A stretch of DNA of 64,000 bases. Source: Crambe crambe (Eukaryota > Porifera > Demospongiae > Poecilosclerida > Crambeidae). The translations under genes were made by a program, and so were the position numbers. Location of the stretch: positions 4,226,139 through 4,290,138 of the forward strand of contig OZ004596.1 in the NCBI GenBank assembly GCA_963924555.1. Direction: 5' to 3'. Every line of letters starts with the position of its first letter. The stretch's first letter is position 1. Positions 31,580 to 40,100 of the stretch are shown piece by piece. The notes under the pieces were generated by a model. It did no database searches. It saw only the letters and a program-made list of their open reading frames with translations, and was not told where the DNA came from.

Positions 31580-33861
31580 TGACCAGATGAAAACGGCGAT
31601 TTTAGAAGTCGCTGTAAAAATTGATATTGCTTTGTCTTGTGCTCTTCATTAGCACATTGAAGGTGTTCTGTTAGGAGTTGCTAACTGTAGTATCAGAGAT
31701 TCCGTGCCATCCCTACTTAGAGAATACTCTCTGATTAGCTGTTATTTCTTTCTGGCACAGTACCTTCTTAAATGATTTTCAGCTAGATAGCTTTTGCTTC
31801 TAAAGAAAAGTTAATTCTGATCATTGTAGCTACCTATAGTATCATAGTGATGCTAGCAGTCTTAATACTCCAAGTCAGTGTGAAGGACCAGAATTATATC
31901 ACTTATCATGCAACATACTCGAGAGGTTGTTCGATATATCCATAGGATTGCTGATTTAAGAGGTGGTTAGTATGCCTGTGGCCATGGTAAGTCATCATTG
32001 TCTGTAAATGATTTTGATCTTGCTATCTTCATATGCATAGGTGCACACATTGAATCCACATCATTCCAGTACATTTAGCCATGTGAGAGGAGTGTGGAAA
32101 CAGAAACTCAAAGTGGAAATGCTGAAAGCATATACTCCTTCAGAAGTACATTACATTGCATTCATGTTGCTTATTCTTCTATACTTGGTATGTGGTTACC
32201 CTTGTTACATACCAAGTAGAAAATAGCTAAATAAATAAATATATGAGTCAGAGTGGAATATGGCGAACATGCCCCTGGAAGTTGTCACTCCACGAAGCTC
32301 TCCACCACATAAGGAGTACCCTAAACGACATAGGAGACCTCCAGATTGATTTTCCAAGTGATTATACACTTGACATTTTTGATAAGTATTTCGTGGTAAA
32401 CATTACACTTTTATTGTATGCAACTGCCTGGTTGGAAACCAACCACCGACTTCACTCCCAAAACTTCCAACTTCCTCTCCCCAAATTTCCATTGCAATAC
32501 ATAGTACAGGTCCATTAACACCCCTAGGCGTAGCCAGACCCGATTCTTTCCTTTTTCTTGGGGGCGGGGGAAAGAAAGGATTTGGTCAACTCGCATGAAT
32601 GTGTTGTTCTGCCAGTCATGGATTTTTCACTGACTGGAAGGGGTGTAGTTACATAAATTTAAGTAGTGCGAAAGAAAAGTATGTACAGCTAGCTCAGTGC
32701 TCCTTTTTCATTTTGATGGCCGGTTGCTAGTGCTATAGCAGTAGGTAATTCTGCTATGGGTACCCATATTGAAATAACAAGCTAAGTCTGTGCAATAAGT
32801 TAGCTAATAATGATCATCTTGTCAAATACACCAGGCAAAAATGAAGACTTTCCATAGCCCAGTAGGTAAAGACATGAATGTATCATGACCCTGCACAAAA
32901 GAGAATATGGCTGGCCTTTAACTCCAATCAATAGGCTCTGGAACACTCATTGATTTGCTCCATCTCTATTTGATGTGCACTAATGTGCACGCAAATATTA
33001 CTCGATATTATTGCCTGCTTCAAAAAATTGCTGACTGTGCAAAGCGAAACCAACAACTGCAGCTGCTAGCTAAAAGTCAGTTTGCAATTTTTATTTTTTT
33101 GCAAAACATCAAGTCACTCAAGTGGGCATGGTTTGATATGCAAAAGGGTGTGGTTAGGGAAAAGTGGCTGTGGCCAAGGCAAAAAATATATATATTTTTT
33201 CTCACACACAAGCACACAGATATTCTTCCCCCCTACTGAAAAATCCTAGATGGAACCCTGAAGGGGTTGTGAGTTGCCACCAAATATTGCACATCACCGC
33301 ACATCACCCTAGTAAGCCTCCCTCCATCCCTCCGGGCCTCATCCAATTTGAGCAAGAAAGGAGGCATTGGCCTAATCAGGAGTGCAGGCTGGGGAAGTTG
33401 AGTCTTGACTAAGACCAGGTAGCTAGCTGATTTGCTTTACACTCTAATCTGCTCATCACAGACTGAGAAACTACACTAGATGTGGGAGTATTGAGTTAGA
33501 ATTCACCTTTAAAGAGCTCACAAATCTTCAAGGCATCTTCTGTCCTCTCTATCTCCAAGAGAGCTTCAATCAGTTTTCTATAAGTCGCACGTACACTGAA
33601 TTTTTGCTGCCACTCTTTCAAAAAGGCACTTCTCTTCCTTTCCTCCTCATGATAGTCTTTTTCAATGTCCTCCACTACTTGTTGAGCGATGTCCAGGTCT
33701 GGAGCCAAACTTCTCCACTTACAGAGCGAGCGAGATACCGCATTGAACCGATCACTAGTCACTTTTGTGTCTAGAACACATTCATCTGTTAACTGGCAAC
33801 GTTGTACTAGTTCAGTAACGCTGCTCATTCCAGAAGTCATGATGACCCCCTTGGTATCCAA
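11833..33861 (-). CDS. HELZ2-like giant protein, copy A: helicases, RNB, ZU5, death domain
   Basis: This is a gene-level entry; exon blocks follow. In protein order: an N-terminal death domain (33507-33861, link inferred), a linker exon, a CCCH zinc-finger exon, UPF1-like helicase module 1, helicase module 2, an RNB exoribonuclease domain, helicase module 3, ZU5, a UPA-like region and a C-terminal death domain. Vertebrate HELZ2 has zinc fingers, a helicase, RNB and a second helicase, so the core assignment is firm. The extra helicase and the ZU5-UPA-death tail are not part of HELZ2 as I know it. Splice phases join through the blocks I checked, all helicase motifs are intact, and no internal stops are seen, so the gene appears functional. 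The weakest links are the two most 5' exons and the exact 3' end. A predicted role is an RNA-dependent sensor or effector in the cytoplasm. Confidence 0.8.
11856..12119 (-). CDS. Copy A C-terminal death-domain exon
   Basis: About 88 codons. The pattern LGQALGLLPATIDRM, then DMANAWLMMQDYVM, PTWRELAKGLQ and LRLYGHIRKIQ gives the six-helix death-domain signature, with the conserved Trp in the helix 5 PTW motif. It follows the ZU5 and UPA-like exons, as in UNC5 and PIDD1. The frame reaches a stop at 11833 if the donor at 11855 (CAAG|GTAC) is unused. Copy B differs at about 8 of 67 residues, far more than in the neighbouring ZU5 exon. Confidence 0.75.
12323..12391 (-). CDS. Copy A short linker exon before the death domain
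   Basis: A 69-nt exon reading SCIVQASTEPTDLGRIDGTT in the phase left by the preceding UPA-like exon. It is flanked by TATAG| and |GTGAGT. Copy B has an almost identical counterpart near 37680-37750. Confidence 0.55.
   Translation of the reverse strand, partial: LPVLCKPPQSPLTWEGSMELLN
12856..13425 (-). CDS. Copy A UPA-like region (three exons)
   Basis: Exons at about 13334-13425 (LYRTMDAKIAVFCMCPEHAYY), 13140-13274 (HCDKHIPQ, CRTVYNCLTM, EEVTLEGKC) and 12856-13024 (EIDFPETNY, PRIQITFSPN, PLTLRVIGLDEEC), with clean GT-AG borders and compatible phases. The beta-rich composition, the alternating hydrophobic strands and the place between ZU5 and death domain match the UPA domain of the ZU5-UPA-death supramodule. 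Sequence similarity is weak, so the family name rests mainly on position. Confidence 0.55.
13479..13973 (-). CDS. Copy A ZU5-domain exon
   Basis: A 495-nt exon. It reads DDMGLSIVIPEGSISPMESV, ELVIQPSF, then SPAYLIETSKKIELKKSL, SMVFLRASSVPEY and GEIELINFSWW. The GLSIVIPEGS block and the closing INFSWW match ZU5 domains of UNC5, ankyrin and PIDD1. In PIDD1-type ZU5 domains an HFS motif supports self-cleavage; here the His is Asn (NFS). Copy B differs at a single residue (R to K) near the C-terminus. Confidence 0.75.
14095..16309 (-). CDS. Copy A helicase module 3 (multi-exon)
   Basis: UPF1-like SF1 helicase. Exons include 16224-16309, 16003-16155 (ending QGPP), 15819-15947 (starting GTGKSVIG), 15089-15756, about 14797-15035, about 14580-14744, about 14329-14507 and about 14100-14187. 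Walker A (QGPPGTGKS) is split by a small intron. Walker B is CIIDECGMASEPE, motif III is AILIGDHMQLQPV, then QYRM, QIAVLTPYSAQK, SITESQGDEYGIVILSTVRS and NVGITRSKYGLVIIG (motifs V-VI). All catalytic motifs look intact. Of the three modules this is the most like the C-terminal helicase of HELZ2. It is near-identical to 39810-42020. Confidence 0.85.
16338..17291. repeat. Composite foldback element in the RNB/helicase-3 intron, copy A
   Basis: The outer arms CTTATTGCACACTCC (16338) and its complement (ending 17291) enclose an inner pair: CTGCGGAGGCGGAAAATAGA plus GCCTGGTACCCACTGTTTGC at 16351-16404, and its complement at 17087-17134. Then comes GCCTGGGGACGAGGCTA and a smaller foldback at 17173-17272 (TTGAATATCATGATTTATTA and its complement). 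It fills most of the 1.3-kb intron and is also in copy B, so it was inserted before the duplication or was copied by conversion. Confidence 0.7.
17619..21276 (-). CDS. Copy A large exon: end of helicase 2 plus RNB exoribonuclease domain
   Basis: A single open exon of 3,658 nt. It starts with helicase 2 motifs V-VI (GVEFRAIFIST, FNTAITRSRSLVVAVG). The RNB domain begins near 20070 with FTIDSKEAQNLDDALSI and ends near 18970 with YTHFTSPLRRYVDIEVQRMI, both diagnostic of RNase II/R-type 3'-5' exoribonucleases. In RNase II the first block supplies four Asp (D-x5-D-x-DD). Here the second is Asn (codon 20039-20041), the others are kept, and the RRY arginines are present. The C-terminal third (KWPKLIIPEECFEKPYY, GTLVCVRYGTDPRHPVKAVF) is unassigned. 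The donor at 17618 is a strong GTAAGT. Confidence 0.9.
21340..22975 (-). CDS. Copy A helicase module 2, N-terminal exons
   Basis: The main exon at 21958-22975 carries Walker A (AGPFGTGKTRLLA), LICAHHQASAD, Walker B (DILIDEGAQTREPE) and motif III (IVIAGDHCQ). The exon at about 21474-21892 has VGPRLLVLGDKAQNNGLG and NYRCHSGILMLPSSLYY. A short exon at about 21340-21421 links to the large exon at 21276. The module closely resembles module 1 in exon layout and sequence. A 12-nt in-frame repeat (encoding YGTQ) near 22905 is present in copy A and absent in B. Confidence 0.87.
23030..23670 (-). CDS. Copy A linker exons between helicase modules 1 and 2
   Basis: Three short exons. About 23475-23665 is Ser/Thr/Ala-rich (STVVLSNATKPSQSR, SGQHNAAIVRPPTTSGRL). 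About 23341-23418 is a short spacer. About 23030-23285 is Lys/Glu-rich and carries VENYKEKFHHLLCHEEEEHA. The last motif mirrors FNYKKKFYNLICWEEKTHID ahead of module 1, so the module duplicated together with its N-terminal cap. Confidence 0.65.
23734..25795 (-). CDS. Copy A helicase module 1 (four exons)
   Basis: Exons at 24763-25795, 24296-24703, 24158-24239 and 23734-24106. Motifs in order: DGSFGTGKTRLLA (Walker A), VLICAHHQSSADHYIEEYFG, HILLDEGSQTREPE (Walker B), IVIAGDSNQ, NYRCHPDIMKIPNQLFY, MLTTYKIQ joined to GQEFQALFMST, and VLTRAKSLVVVVG (motif VI). This is an apparently complete UPF1/MOV10-like SF1B helicase. Exon borders match those of module 2, which implies internal gene duplication. 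Confidence 0.88.
25954..26228 (-). CDS. Copy A Pro-rich exon with helicase N-terminal cap
   Basis: A 275-nt exon: a Pro/Gln-rich start (TPGLPQQPFQPYQLIPPLAH), then ERYPEQFGKRIEKVLDLVTI, EEELTKFNYKKKFYNLICWE and EKTHIDRLREKY. The NYKxKFxxLxxxEE motif is typical just ahead of the helicase core in the HELZ/MOV10 group. The copy B counterpart is 51782-52044. Confidence 0.7.
27385..27886 (-). CDS. Copy A CCCH zinc-finger exon and following 44-nt exon
   Basis: The exon at 27560-27886 (327 nt, phase 1 to 1) encodes AFICRECFYRYRYIFPIVDC, a WSIRKIPPHFPGHI segment and CDPRKGTCRRDECTYAHGQA. The latter is a C-x6-C-x4-C-x3-H-like CCCH finger followed by EQREWN, as in HELZ-family proteins (finger, then E-x-x-W). 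The 44-nt exon at 27385-27428 (GHTASAVSSQIAGIQ) follows. Copy B keeps the 44-nt exon (near 52620-52665) but not the zinc-finger exon. Confidence 0.75.
27887..28690. other. Intron sequence with poly-C tract and a short hairpin
   Basis: No gene is seen. It holds a 23-base poly-C run at 28007-28029 and a near-perfect hairpin at 28427-28459 (CATAATGTCCGTC and its complement). Confidence 0.6.
28694..29102 (-). pseudogene. Tyrosine recombinase (Crypton/DUF3504-like) C-terminal fragment
   Basis: From about 29102 the minus strand reads KLTSKMEMSTHQKQ, STLKIIQRWTGHRSLPGLQQ, YEQTTIEQQQAVCKVLSSTK. The TGHRS box followed by the Tyr in QQYEQ matches the catalytic His-x-x-Arg region and nucleophile of tyrosine recombinases in animal Crypton-related proteins. 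The frame then breaks in an A9 run at about 28934-28942. The other frame continues with EEFQVPVSCKLKCNNAPG and ends FELDFDIDAFLADL at 28694. The N-terminal catalytic Arg region is absent. It sits in a presumed intron of the copy A gene. Confidence 0.6.
29820..29925. repeat. Palindromic MITE-like hairpin
   Basis: ACATACCCACTAGGGCTGTA followed by TCTGATTTATAAGCAC returns as its complement after a short GCGCCCTC centre, ending near TGGGCGTGTTATAA. The arms are about 42 bp with few mismatches. Confidence 0.7.
30252..30386 (-). CDS. Probable copy A linker exon, phase 1-1
   Basis: A 135-nt open segment with acceptor TCGTATAG| and donor |GTAAATG. It encodes DSPLDLATPVTLSVETQTSS, then Ser-rich sequence ending IGTDEG. 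It is symmetrical in phase 1, as needed to join a death-domain exon upstream to the zinc-finger exon downstream. There is no domain, so support is from phase and splice signals only. Confidence 0.4.
30579..30949. mobile_element. MITE with long terminal inverted repeats and 9-bp target duplication
   Basis: The ends TAGTCTGGCGCAGCCAGCCC and the complement of GGGGCTGGCTACGCCAGACTA continue as arms of about 90 bp (through CACTTCCGGAACTCCAG and AATACTTCGACTTGTTCCCG). It is flanked by GGCTGTGTG at 30570-30578 and 30950-30958. A 9-bp duplication with long inverted repeats would fit a MuDR-like or, at 8 bp, a hAT-like origin. It encodes nothing. Confidence 0.75.
30950..31120. repeat. Second foldback element adjoining the MITE
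   Basis: GGCTGTGTGTGGTTCAAAAA with AGCTCAGCAACAAGAGAGTG is repeated as its complement at 31065-31118 (TGTTGCTGAACTTTTTTGAA). The MITE at 30579-30949 is inserted in the left tip of this older element. Confidence 0.65.
31121..33100. other. No gene recognised; contains a TGA microsatellite
   Basis: Probable intron of copy A. The TGA repeat is at about 31519-31577. Open frames are short. A stretch near 32390-32430 (GTGGTAAACATTACA, then TATGCAACTGCCTG) belongs to the same dispersed family as 52368-52481 and 54420-54480. Confidence 0.5.
33105..33262. repeat. Degenerate relative of the hAT-like MITE at 38104
   Basis: The segment CAAAAGGGTGTGGTTAGGGA, then AAGTGGCTGTGGCCAAGGC, ending AAAAATCCTAGATGGAACCCTG, parallels the right half of 38104-38471 with many changes. 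Confidence 0.5.
33507..33861 (-). CDS. Death-domain exon, probable N-terminus of copy A protein
   Basis: Starting at an ATG at 33861, 33840 or 33828, it encodes MSSVTELVQRCQL, then LCKWRSLAPDLDIAQQVVED, IEKDYHEEERKRSAFLKEWQ and ATYRKLIEALLEIERTEDAL with KICELF. This is a clear death domain (KWRSLA, FLKEWQ, ATYRKLIEAL). The frame reaches a stop 4 codons past a possible donor (AAAG|GTGAAT, phase 1). It could therefore be a complete small death-domain protein of about 121 residues, or the first exon spliced to 30386. By analogy with copy B, which starts with a death domain, I favour the second. Confidence 0.65.
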
Positions 33862-34559
33862 AAAGGGGTGTGTCTGGATTATTCACACGCATGCGTAAAT
33901 AAATCCCTGATGTGATAGTCAGGCGGATATGTGAAAAAATCGTTCCCCTTTGGGTTACAAGTGTCAAACTTGGTATAAGTAAAGATTATGGTATCAGAAA
34001 CAGTTTTGGAAGTGGAGCCACCTGCAAAAATTTTTTGATCTGAGGATTTCATAATAACGGTTTTCGCAAAAATTAAAAATTTCGCTCACCATATACTTTC
34101 AATGCACGAAATTAAAAACGCAAAAATTATTTTAGTCAATTTGGTTTAAACTCATTCAAAGTATTAGAGCTGCAAAGTAGGCAGAACCATGCTTAGAGAA
34201 ATAAAGTCAATTCGTTCTTGCATGGTTCAGGCTCCACAGAGCTGTGCATTTCAATGCTGCCTTTTTATACTTGCATCGTCCTGTAGTGCTACCTTTCTTG
34301 CAGCAATTCTCTGGATGAGACAGGTAGTGTGTGGTCCAACAGTAGTTTCCAGTTCCTTGGATCAACCCATCCCCAGTTCCAGGAGTTGGCATGTCCAATA
34401 ATATAGCAAGACTATAGTAGCTAATAGCATGCTATTACAGAAAATAACACTATAGTTTGTACAATAGCGAAATAGAATAGTAATGGAATGGAAAGCCAAT
34501 AGTTACTGCACCTTAATGCCTGGAGTTATAACAGCAGCTACTCCAATAAGTATAGGTAA

Positions 34560-34670
34560 TCACATGCTTTGAGTGCAATTTACATGAGAAACTGGCTAGG
34601 TAATTGCACGAGGGGAAGCCAGTGCAATTTTAGACAGTTTCAAGCACGCAAAGCATGTGATTGCCTGGTA
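34560..34670. repeat. Dispersed short repeat (GAGTGCAATTT family)
   Basis: TTGAGTGCAATTT, GAGAAACTGGCTAGGTAATTG, then GTGCAATTTTAGACAGTTT. The same series occurs at about 27105-27215. Confidence 0.6.
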
Positions 34671-34799
34671 GACAGATGAGATTGGCACATGGCATACGTA
34701 GGTATGCACTCAAAACATGCGCACAGCTCATATTGAGTAAACAATATATTTCAATATTTGGCCTATTTGTGCCTTGCAAGGTGATTCTCTCAGATTAGT

Positions 34800-35560
34800 C
34801 CTACACTGCAGGAGGTTCATCGCAATACCTGTGAAAACCTGTACAATGTAACAGCTAATAAGTGGCATTGCAACCCACAGCTTTGATGGTCATTGGACAA
34901 GGCCAACATTTTTATCACTTGGACAATCACAAACTGAGACTCAGATGAGTAAGATGAAGCAGCTGTGACACAATACAAGAGATTGCAGAGTGTCTTTAGT
35001 TATTGTTTGAGCTCTGCACATTCTACAATCTCTTGTATTCTTATAAGTTCACTGTTATGAATTTTAGACATTAATTGTAATATTTAGTTATCATGTTGAG
35101 TTAGTAAGAATGCAATTACTGATCAAAATTAATGATATTCAAAAAAAAAATTAATGAAGTAAAATCCTGCCTGCATGTTTGAAACCCAATGTAGCTAACT
35201 AGTGAAAATGTTAAATTATAATTTAGGTTCTCTCTCGTTGTAAGCACTAGTCATAGTCCTAGTGGATCTTCCACTAGGCTCGTGTACCTTCAGCACAGTG
35301 CACTAAGCATTTAGTGCACATAAAGGTGTGCTTTAAGCACACTTTTCAGAGGATCTGATCACAAGTCATGTGACTAGCACTATATATGTTGTATACTTTG
35401 AGATAGCTATAGCATTGGGTGGTGTGGCCACTGGGACCATGAGAAGCTGACACAGTAGCTGGGAGCATCAAGTAGAGAGGGTGAATGAAGATGTGGAAGA
35501 TGAAACATTATGCAGTATATAAATAACAGTACAAATTTTATTGGTGCAGCATCATTGTAC
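34800..35560 (-). pseudogene. Decayed copy of the SLC13 gene 3' exons
   Basis: GGTTCATCGCAATACCTGTGAAAACCTGTACAATGTA at the left and the segment from TTTGAGATAGCTATAGCATTGGG to ATTATGCAGTATA at 35398-35520 match 56108-56150 and 56405-56570 of the SLC13 gene, including intron sequence. The exon equivalent has lost codons, and other indels are present. It preserves the order HELZ2-like gene then SLC13 seen for copy B, so it marks the right end of the first tandem unit. Confidence 0.7.
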
Positions 35561-35639
35561 AGTCTAGAGGTATACTTGGGTTCTCTAATGACTTTGCTTG
35601 GCAATCCTGTGTATCACTACAAATGGGAGAGGGCAAACC

Positions 35640-35950
35640 AAGGACAATGTATATACACTCTATGCAAAAATACAAAAGCTGGGTCCCAAGTGTGTCCATT
35701 ATTCAGAGGTTCCAACGTATCCCATGCAGTGGTACACAGGATTGGTCCCATATCCCATTTGCAGTGATATACAGGATTATCCCATGTCCCATTTGCAGTG
35801 TATCTATGCAAAAATAACCTTCAAAAGAGGACAAACTCTCTACAAAAAAACAAAAGCTGGGTCCCAAGTGTCCATTATTCAGAGATTCCAAACATATCCC
35901 ATGCAGTGGTACACAGGATTGTTCTCATGTCCCATTTGCAGTCAGGATTG
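35640..35950. repeat. Tandem duplication of about 200 bp
   Basis: AAAAGCTGGGTCCCAAGTG, CCATTATTCAGAG, ATCCCATGCAGTGGTACACAGG and CCCATTTGCAGT occur twice in order, at about 35665-35760 and 35850-35945. No coding capacity is seen. Confidence 0.65.
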
Positions 35951-36277
35951 GAATGTCTGGTTCCACTGTACATTATTATAAGTGGGTTATAGTTCAATTC
36001 AGCAGTCTGAGATGATGCTGGGAAGGCAAAATCATGAGGAGAATTCCATTCATATGAATCAATGCATTGTAGTCAAATTGTAGTTACCGGTATTTAGAAA
36101 AGCCACTTTTTAGAATAACAAACTGTACATACGAAGATGCAGATACACAAGACTCAATAGTTCAGCTTGAAATTGCTCTATGTGTATGATGTTTTACTGC
36201 TTATATCACTCTTTTCTTCTCTTTGTATCAGAGATACAAGTGATACTAGCTATCATCCTTAACATCCTTAATTTTCC

Positions 36278-36332
36278 TAGCCTCGTCCCCCCAGGACCTC
36301 TATTTAGTTAAAAAAGGCCTGGGGACGAGGCT
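36278..36332. repeat. Short foldback with GCCTGGGGACGAGGCTA arm
   Basis: CCTAGCCTCGTCCCCCCAGG and its complement GGCCTGGGGACGAGGCTAGG flank about 17 bases. The same arm is found in the intron elements of both copies (17143-17160 and 42855-42872). Confidence 0.65.
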
Positions 36333-36365
36333 AGGATTTCCCCAGGTGTTGCAGTAGCTGCAACT

Positions 36366-36569
36366 TTGGGGACTTGTGACCATGGAGATGTGCATCTGAT
36401 GAATGGGACCACAGTTGCCATGTTCAAAGGGAGAGTGGTGTGCTTTTCAGGGGAATGGATATCAGTGTTTGATTCCATGTGGGATTCTCGAGGTGCAGAT
36501 GTTACATGCAGGCAACTAGGTCTTTTAGGAATTGCTCCATGTAAACAGACCACATATGTACAGTTTTAA
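36366..36569 (+). pseudogene. SRCR-domain exon fragment (copy B side)
   Basis: The frame reads [49 protein letters not shown] and stops soon after. It is paralogous to 11065-11216 but keeps a few more N-terminal residues; the VCD cysteine is changed to Phe (VFD). It marks the left edge of the second tandem unit on the opposite strand to the HELZ2-like gene. Confidence 0.65.
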
Positions 36570-36661
36570 GGTGCCAGAGACTGAGTTGCTTGGTGAAGCA
36601 ATCTCCATTCATGCCTGCCACATGTAACATTATTTATCCACATTCCTCCTGTCCCACTACC

Positions 36662-36692
<31 letters not shown>

Positions 36693-37190
36693 AAAAGAAA
36701 GAAAAGAAAAGAAGAATCAATAGCAATCGATGATGCTCCATCACCATCACCTAATAATTATAAGGCATAACATGCAACATGAGAATAGAATTTTAGGGGA
36801 AGACATGAGCATAACTTGATGAAGTATCAGCAATTTCCTCCTAGCACTTCTCCACACTGCCACCATGCTGATAGCTAATCTAATTTTTAGAAAGGAATAA
36901 CAAAGCAATATTATTTTTAGTACTTCTTCTCAAAGTTACCAAGCAAAGTGGGTGAGCCACACATTGACAGCAAAAATAAATACTAGCTAATTGATTTTTA
37001 CAATTATTTATTGTGCATTATTCTCATGATACTTCAGATTCTCCATCACTGTTGTCCATCAAAGACTGCAGCTGGGTATTTCTCTGGAGTGAATATACAA
37101 ATGATTGTTAGCTACTAGAGATGAAATCTTATCACTGACAATCATGAGCAGTGGTCCATGATAATTATCCCGCACAGCTATAAATTACCC
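36662..37190. other. 3' flank of copy B gene with poly-A tract
   Basis: Colinear with 11320-11830 of the first unit: a poly-A run at 36662-36690, then unique sequence with a possible terminal coding exon near 37030-37065 (minus strand). Confidence 0.45.
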
Positions 37191-40100
37191 TTAATTGCAT
37201 GTACCTTGTATTTTTCTTATATGTCCATAAAGTCTCAGTTTCTGGAGTCCTTTGGCAAGTTCTCTCCATGTTGGCATATTATTTGCACAAAACGTCATGA
37301 CATAATCTTGCATCATCAACCAAGCATTAGCCATATCCATGTGGATGGAGCTTGGTGACATTCTATGCATGGTAGCTGGAAAGAGACCCAATGCTTGGCC
37401 CAATTCTTTCACTTGATTTGGATCAAGATCAGCAATGATAGTCTTAACTTGGAAAGTATGCTCAACTCCTGTAAGTCATAGAATTAGTGTAGCTACCAAA
37501 CACTTATGGAGGAGTTGAATATCGATGTGAAGCTAAAAAGCATGCGGGATGTGTGTGTAAGATGAAGTCTTTTAAATGATGAAAGCTAAAGGAAAAACTA
37601 AGGGCATTAGACATTCACTATAAAGTTTCTGATTTCTGTCCAACTGTGTATGAGGAAGAGAGTGTACTATATACTCACTTAGTTCAGTAGTTCCATCGAT
37701 CCTTCCCAGGTCAGTGGGCTCTGTGGAGGCTTGCACAACATAGGAAGCTATAGATAGTGAACACATGATTTCTGTTACTGGATGGCTCAATTCAATTCAT
37801 GATTTTGCAGATAAGTGCAAAGCCCATCAGTGAGCTGCATGCATTATTAAATGAGGACAATGAAGTAGCTGTGTGTTAAGTACAATTTCACAGCTGAATT
37901 TTTTTCTTTGAGGGCAACAGATTTCAACAACACTCGGTGGGTATAGTGGACTAACTACTGAAAGTGACAGGCAGGGAGTATTCTGCTTAACTAGTCCAGT
38001 AGTGCCTGAATTTATCAGTATAGTTATAGTACAGGGGCAGGGTCTGGTGAAGGTGATCCTTTCAGGCATAATTAATGCTGAGCATGTAAATTTCCAAGTA
38101 TAGCAGTGGCGGATCTAGGGAATACTCATTGTATTCGAACGAACTACCCCTATTAGCTGGTTGTCTAGACTTTGTTATTGCAGCGTTGGCCCTCAGGCGC
38201 AATGCTAAACTACCGCCAGTAGTGTATGTCTGTATATTTAACAGCATGCCACCCACAATGGTTTGTATTAGCTGGCTGGGGCATGTTTGTATATCTAACA
38301 GCATGCCACAAGATTGTCTGTGTGCATTAGAATTGCTCAAAAAGACTCTACATCAAGTGGGCGCAAAAGGGTGTGGTTAAGAAAAGTGGGCGTGGCTAGG
38401 CCAAAATTTTTCCACGCGTAAGCGCGCAGATAATATAAACTACCCCTTTAAAAATCCTGGATCCGCCCCTGTATAGCTATGTATCATCCAAGTGATTAAA
38501 AGGAAGATGCCATCATTCAGTAGCATAGCTACATGAAAAGATGTTGCTATACCTGGTGGTGGTATTGTAAAAGTGCATTCTTCATCAAGTCCAATTACTC
38601 TCAGTGTGAGAGGTTCTGATCTATTTGGAGAGAAGGTGATTTGGATTCTAGGAGGGAAATCTGACATCCTTGAAGCACTCCTATAGTTGGTCTCAGGGAA
38701 GTCAATCTCTCTTTTTTTAATCTATACAAAAAAAGATGCATCACTGAAGTGTCTACAAAGCTTCTCAATATTCACACCAAAATGTGAACATTTTGTGTTT
38801 TTGGTGTGTTGATGCAAGATGACTGTAGCTAAATGCTTACTTTGTTTTTATCCATTGTACATTTCCCTTCAAGAGTAACTTCTTCACTTTCCATTGTTAA
38901 ACAATTGTAGACGGTACGGCACTCAGCTCTAGATGTTATTCCAGTGTGATTTTGGGGGATATGCTTATCACAATGCTGCATAATTAAGCAGATTCAAAGA
39001 GACAGGTAGCTACTGTATGAATAATGCACATTACCTGTATATAATATGCATGCTCAGGACACATGCAAAACACAGCAATTTTTGCATCCATTGTTCTATA
39101 AAGTCTTGCTGAGTATAGGATTTGACCTGATTCAAAAAGATAGTTAAATTAAAACAAACTGTACTTTATAGTTAGCTACCTCTTATCTTCCTTCTACTAA
39201 ATATTCTCCACCAACTGAAATTGATTAGTTCTATTTCCCCATATTGACTTCGAAATTTTCCTTTGACTCCTTCTCCTTCCTCTTCCTTGAAAATATAAAC
39301 TGGATCAGGTCCTCTATATTCTGGAACTGAACTGGCCCTCAGAAACACCATACTTCTGCAATCATTTTCATTTTTTGTTCTAATATAATGTTGCATCTTC
39401 ACTAAAAGTGACTTTTTCAACTCTATTTTCTTGCTTGTTTCTATGAGATAGGCTGGACTAGCTGGCTCAAAACCCTTTGGCGTTTCAAAGATTTCATTAA
39501 AACTAGGCTGGATAACTAGCTCCACAGACTCCATTGGTGAGATTGAGCCTTCAGGAATGACTATAGATAATCCCATATCATCTCGATGGTCTACTTCTTT
39601 TCCTGCATGTGGGATTTTTTCAATGACTCTTGCACCATTGGTGCTTATAATTTCATCTTCACAGAAATCCATCCCTGCAATATAAGAAATTCTGTGTGAA
39701 ATGTCACATTTTTGGGGCATAGTTAATAATAATCAGAGGCCATTTCTACTGTAGCTACTTCTGCCTGCACACTTGCAATGGGACTATGATTATCATTATA
39801 CTAAGCTGCAACCATATGGCATACCATCCATAATGCAATGTTTTTCCTCATAATAGTCCAGTAAATCATTCCATGTTTCATCATACCTCAATAGCATCTG
39901 GTTACCTGCATTACAATAGATGGAAGTGGCTAGCTTGCATGCACATGGATAATGTAAACATTCACATAGTATATAGCTATACTCAGTAGCAAGCTACGTA
40001 CACATGCATGCATGTATTGGTATCATAAAATAGATTGTGTGCTCACCGATGATGACAAGACCATACTTGCTCCTAGTGATGCCCACATTGATCTTATGCT

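Noticed and set aside
32243-32518. Plus-strand ORF of 91 codons
   Set aside because: It contains part of a dispersed non-coding repeat (GTGGTAAACATTACA family) and no domain.
38062-38380. Short ORFs on both strands
   Set aside because: They lie inside the hAT-like MITE and have no counterpart in copy A.
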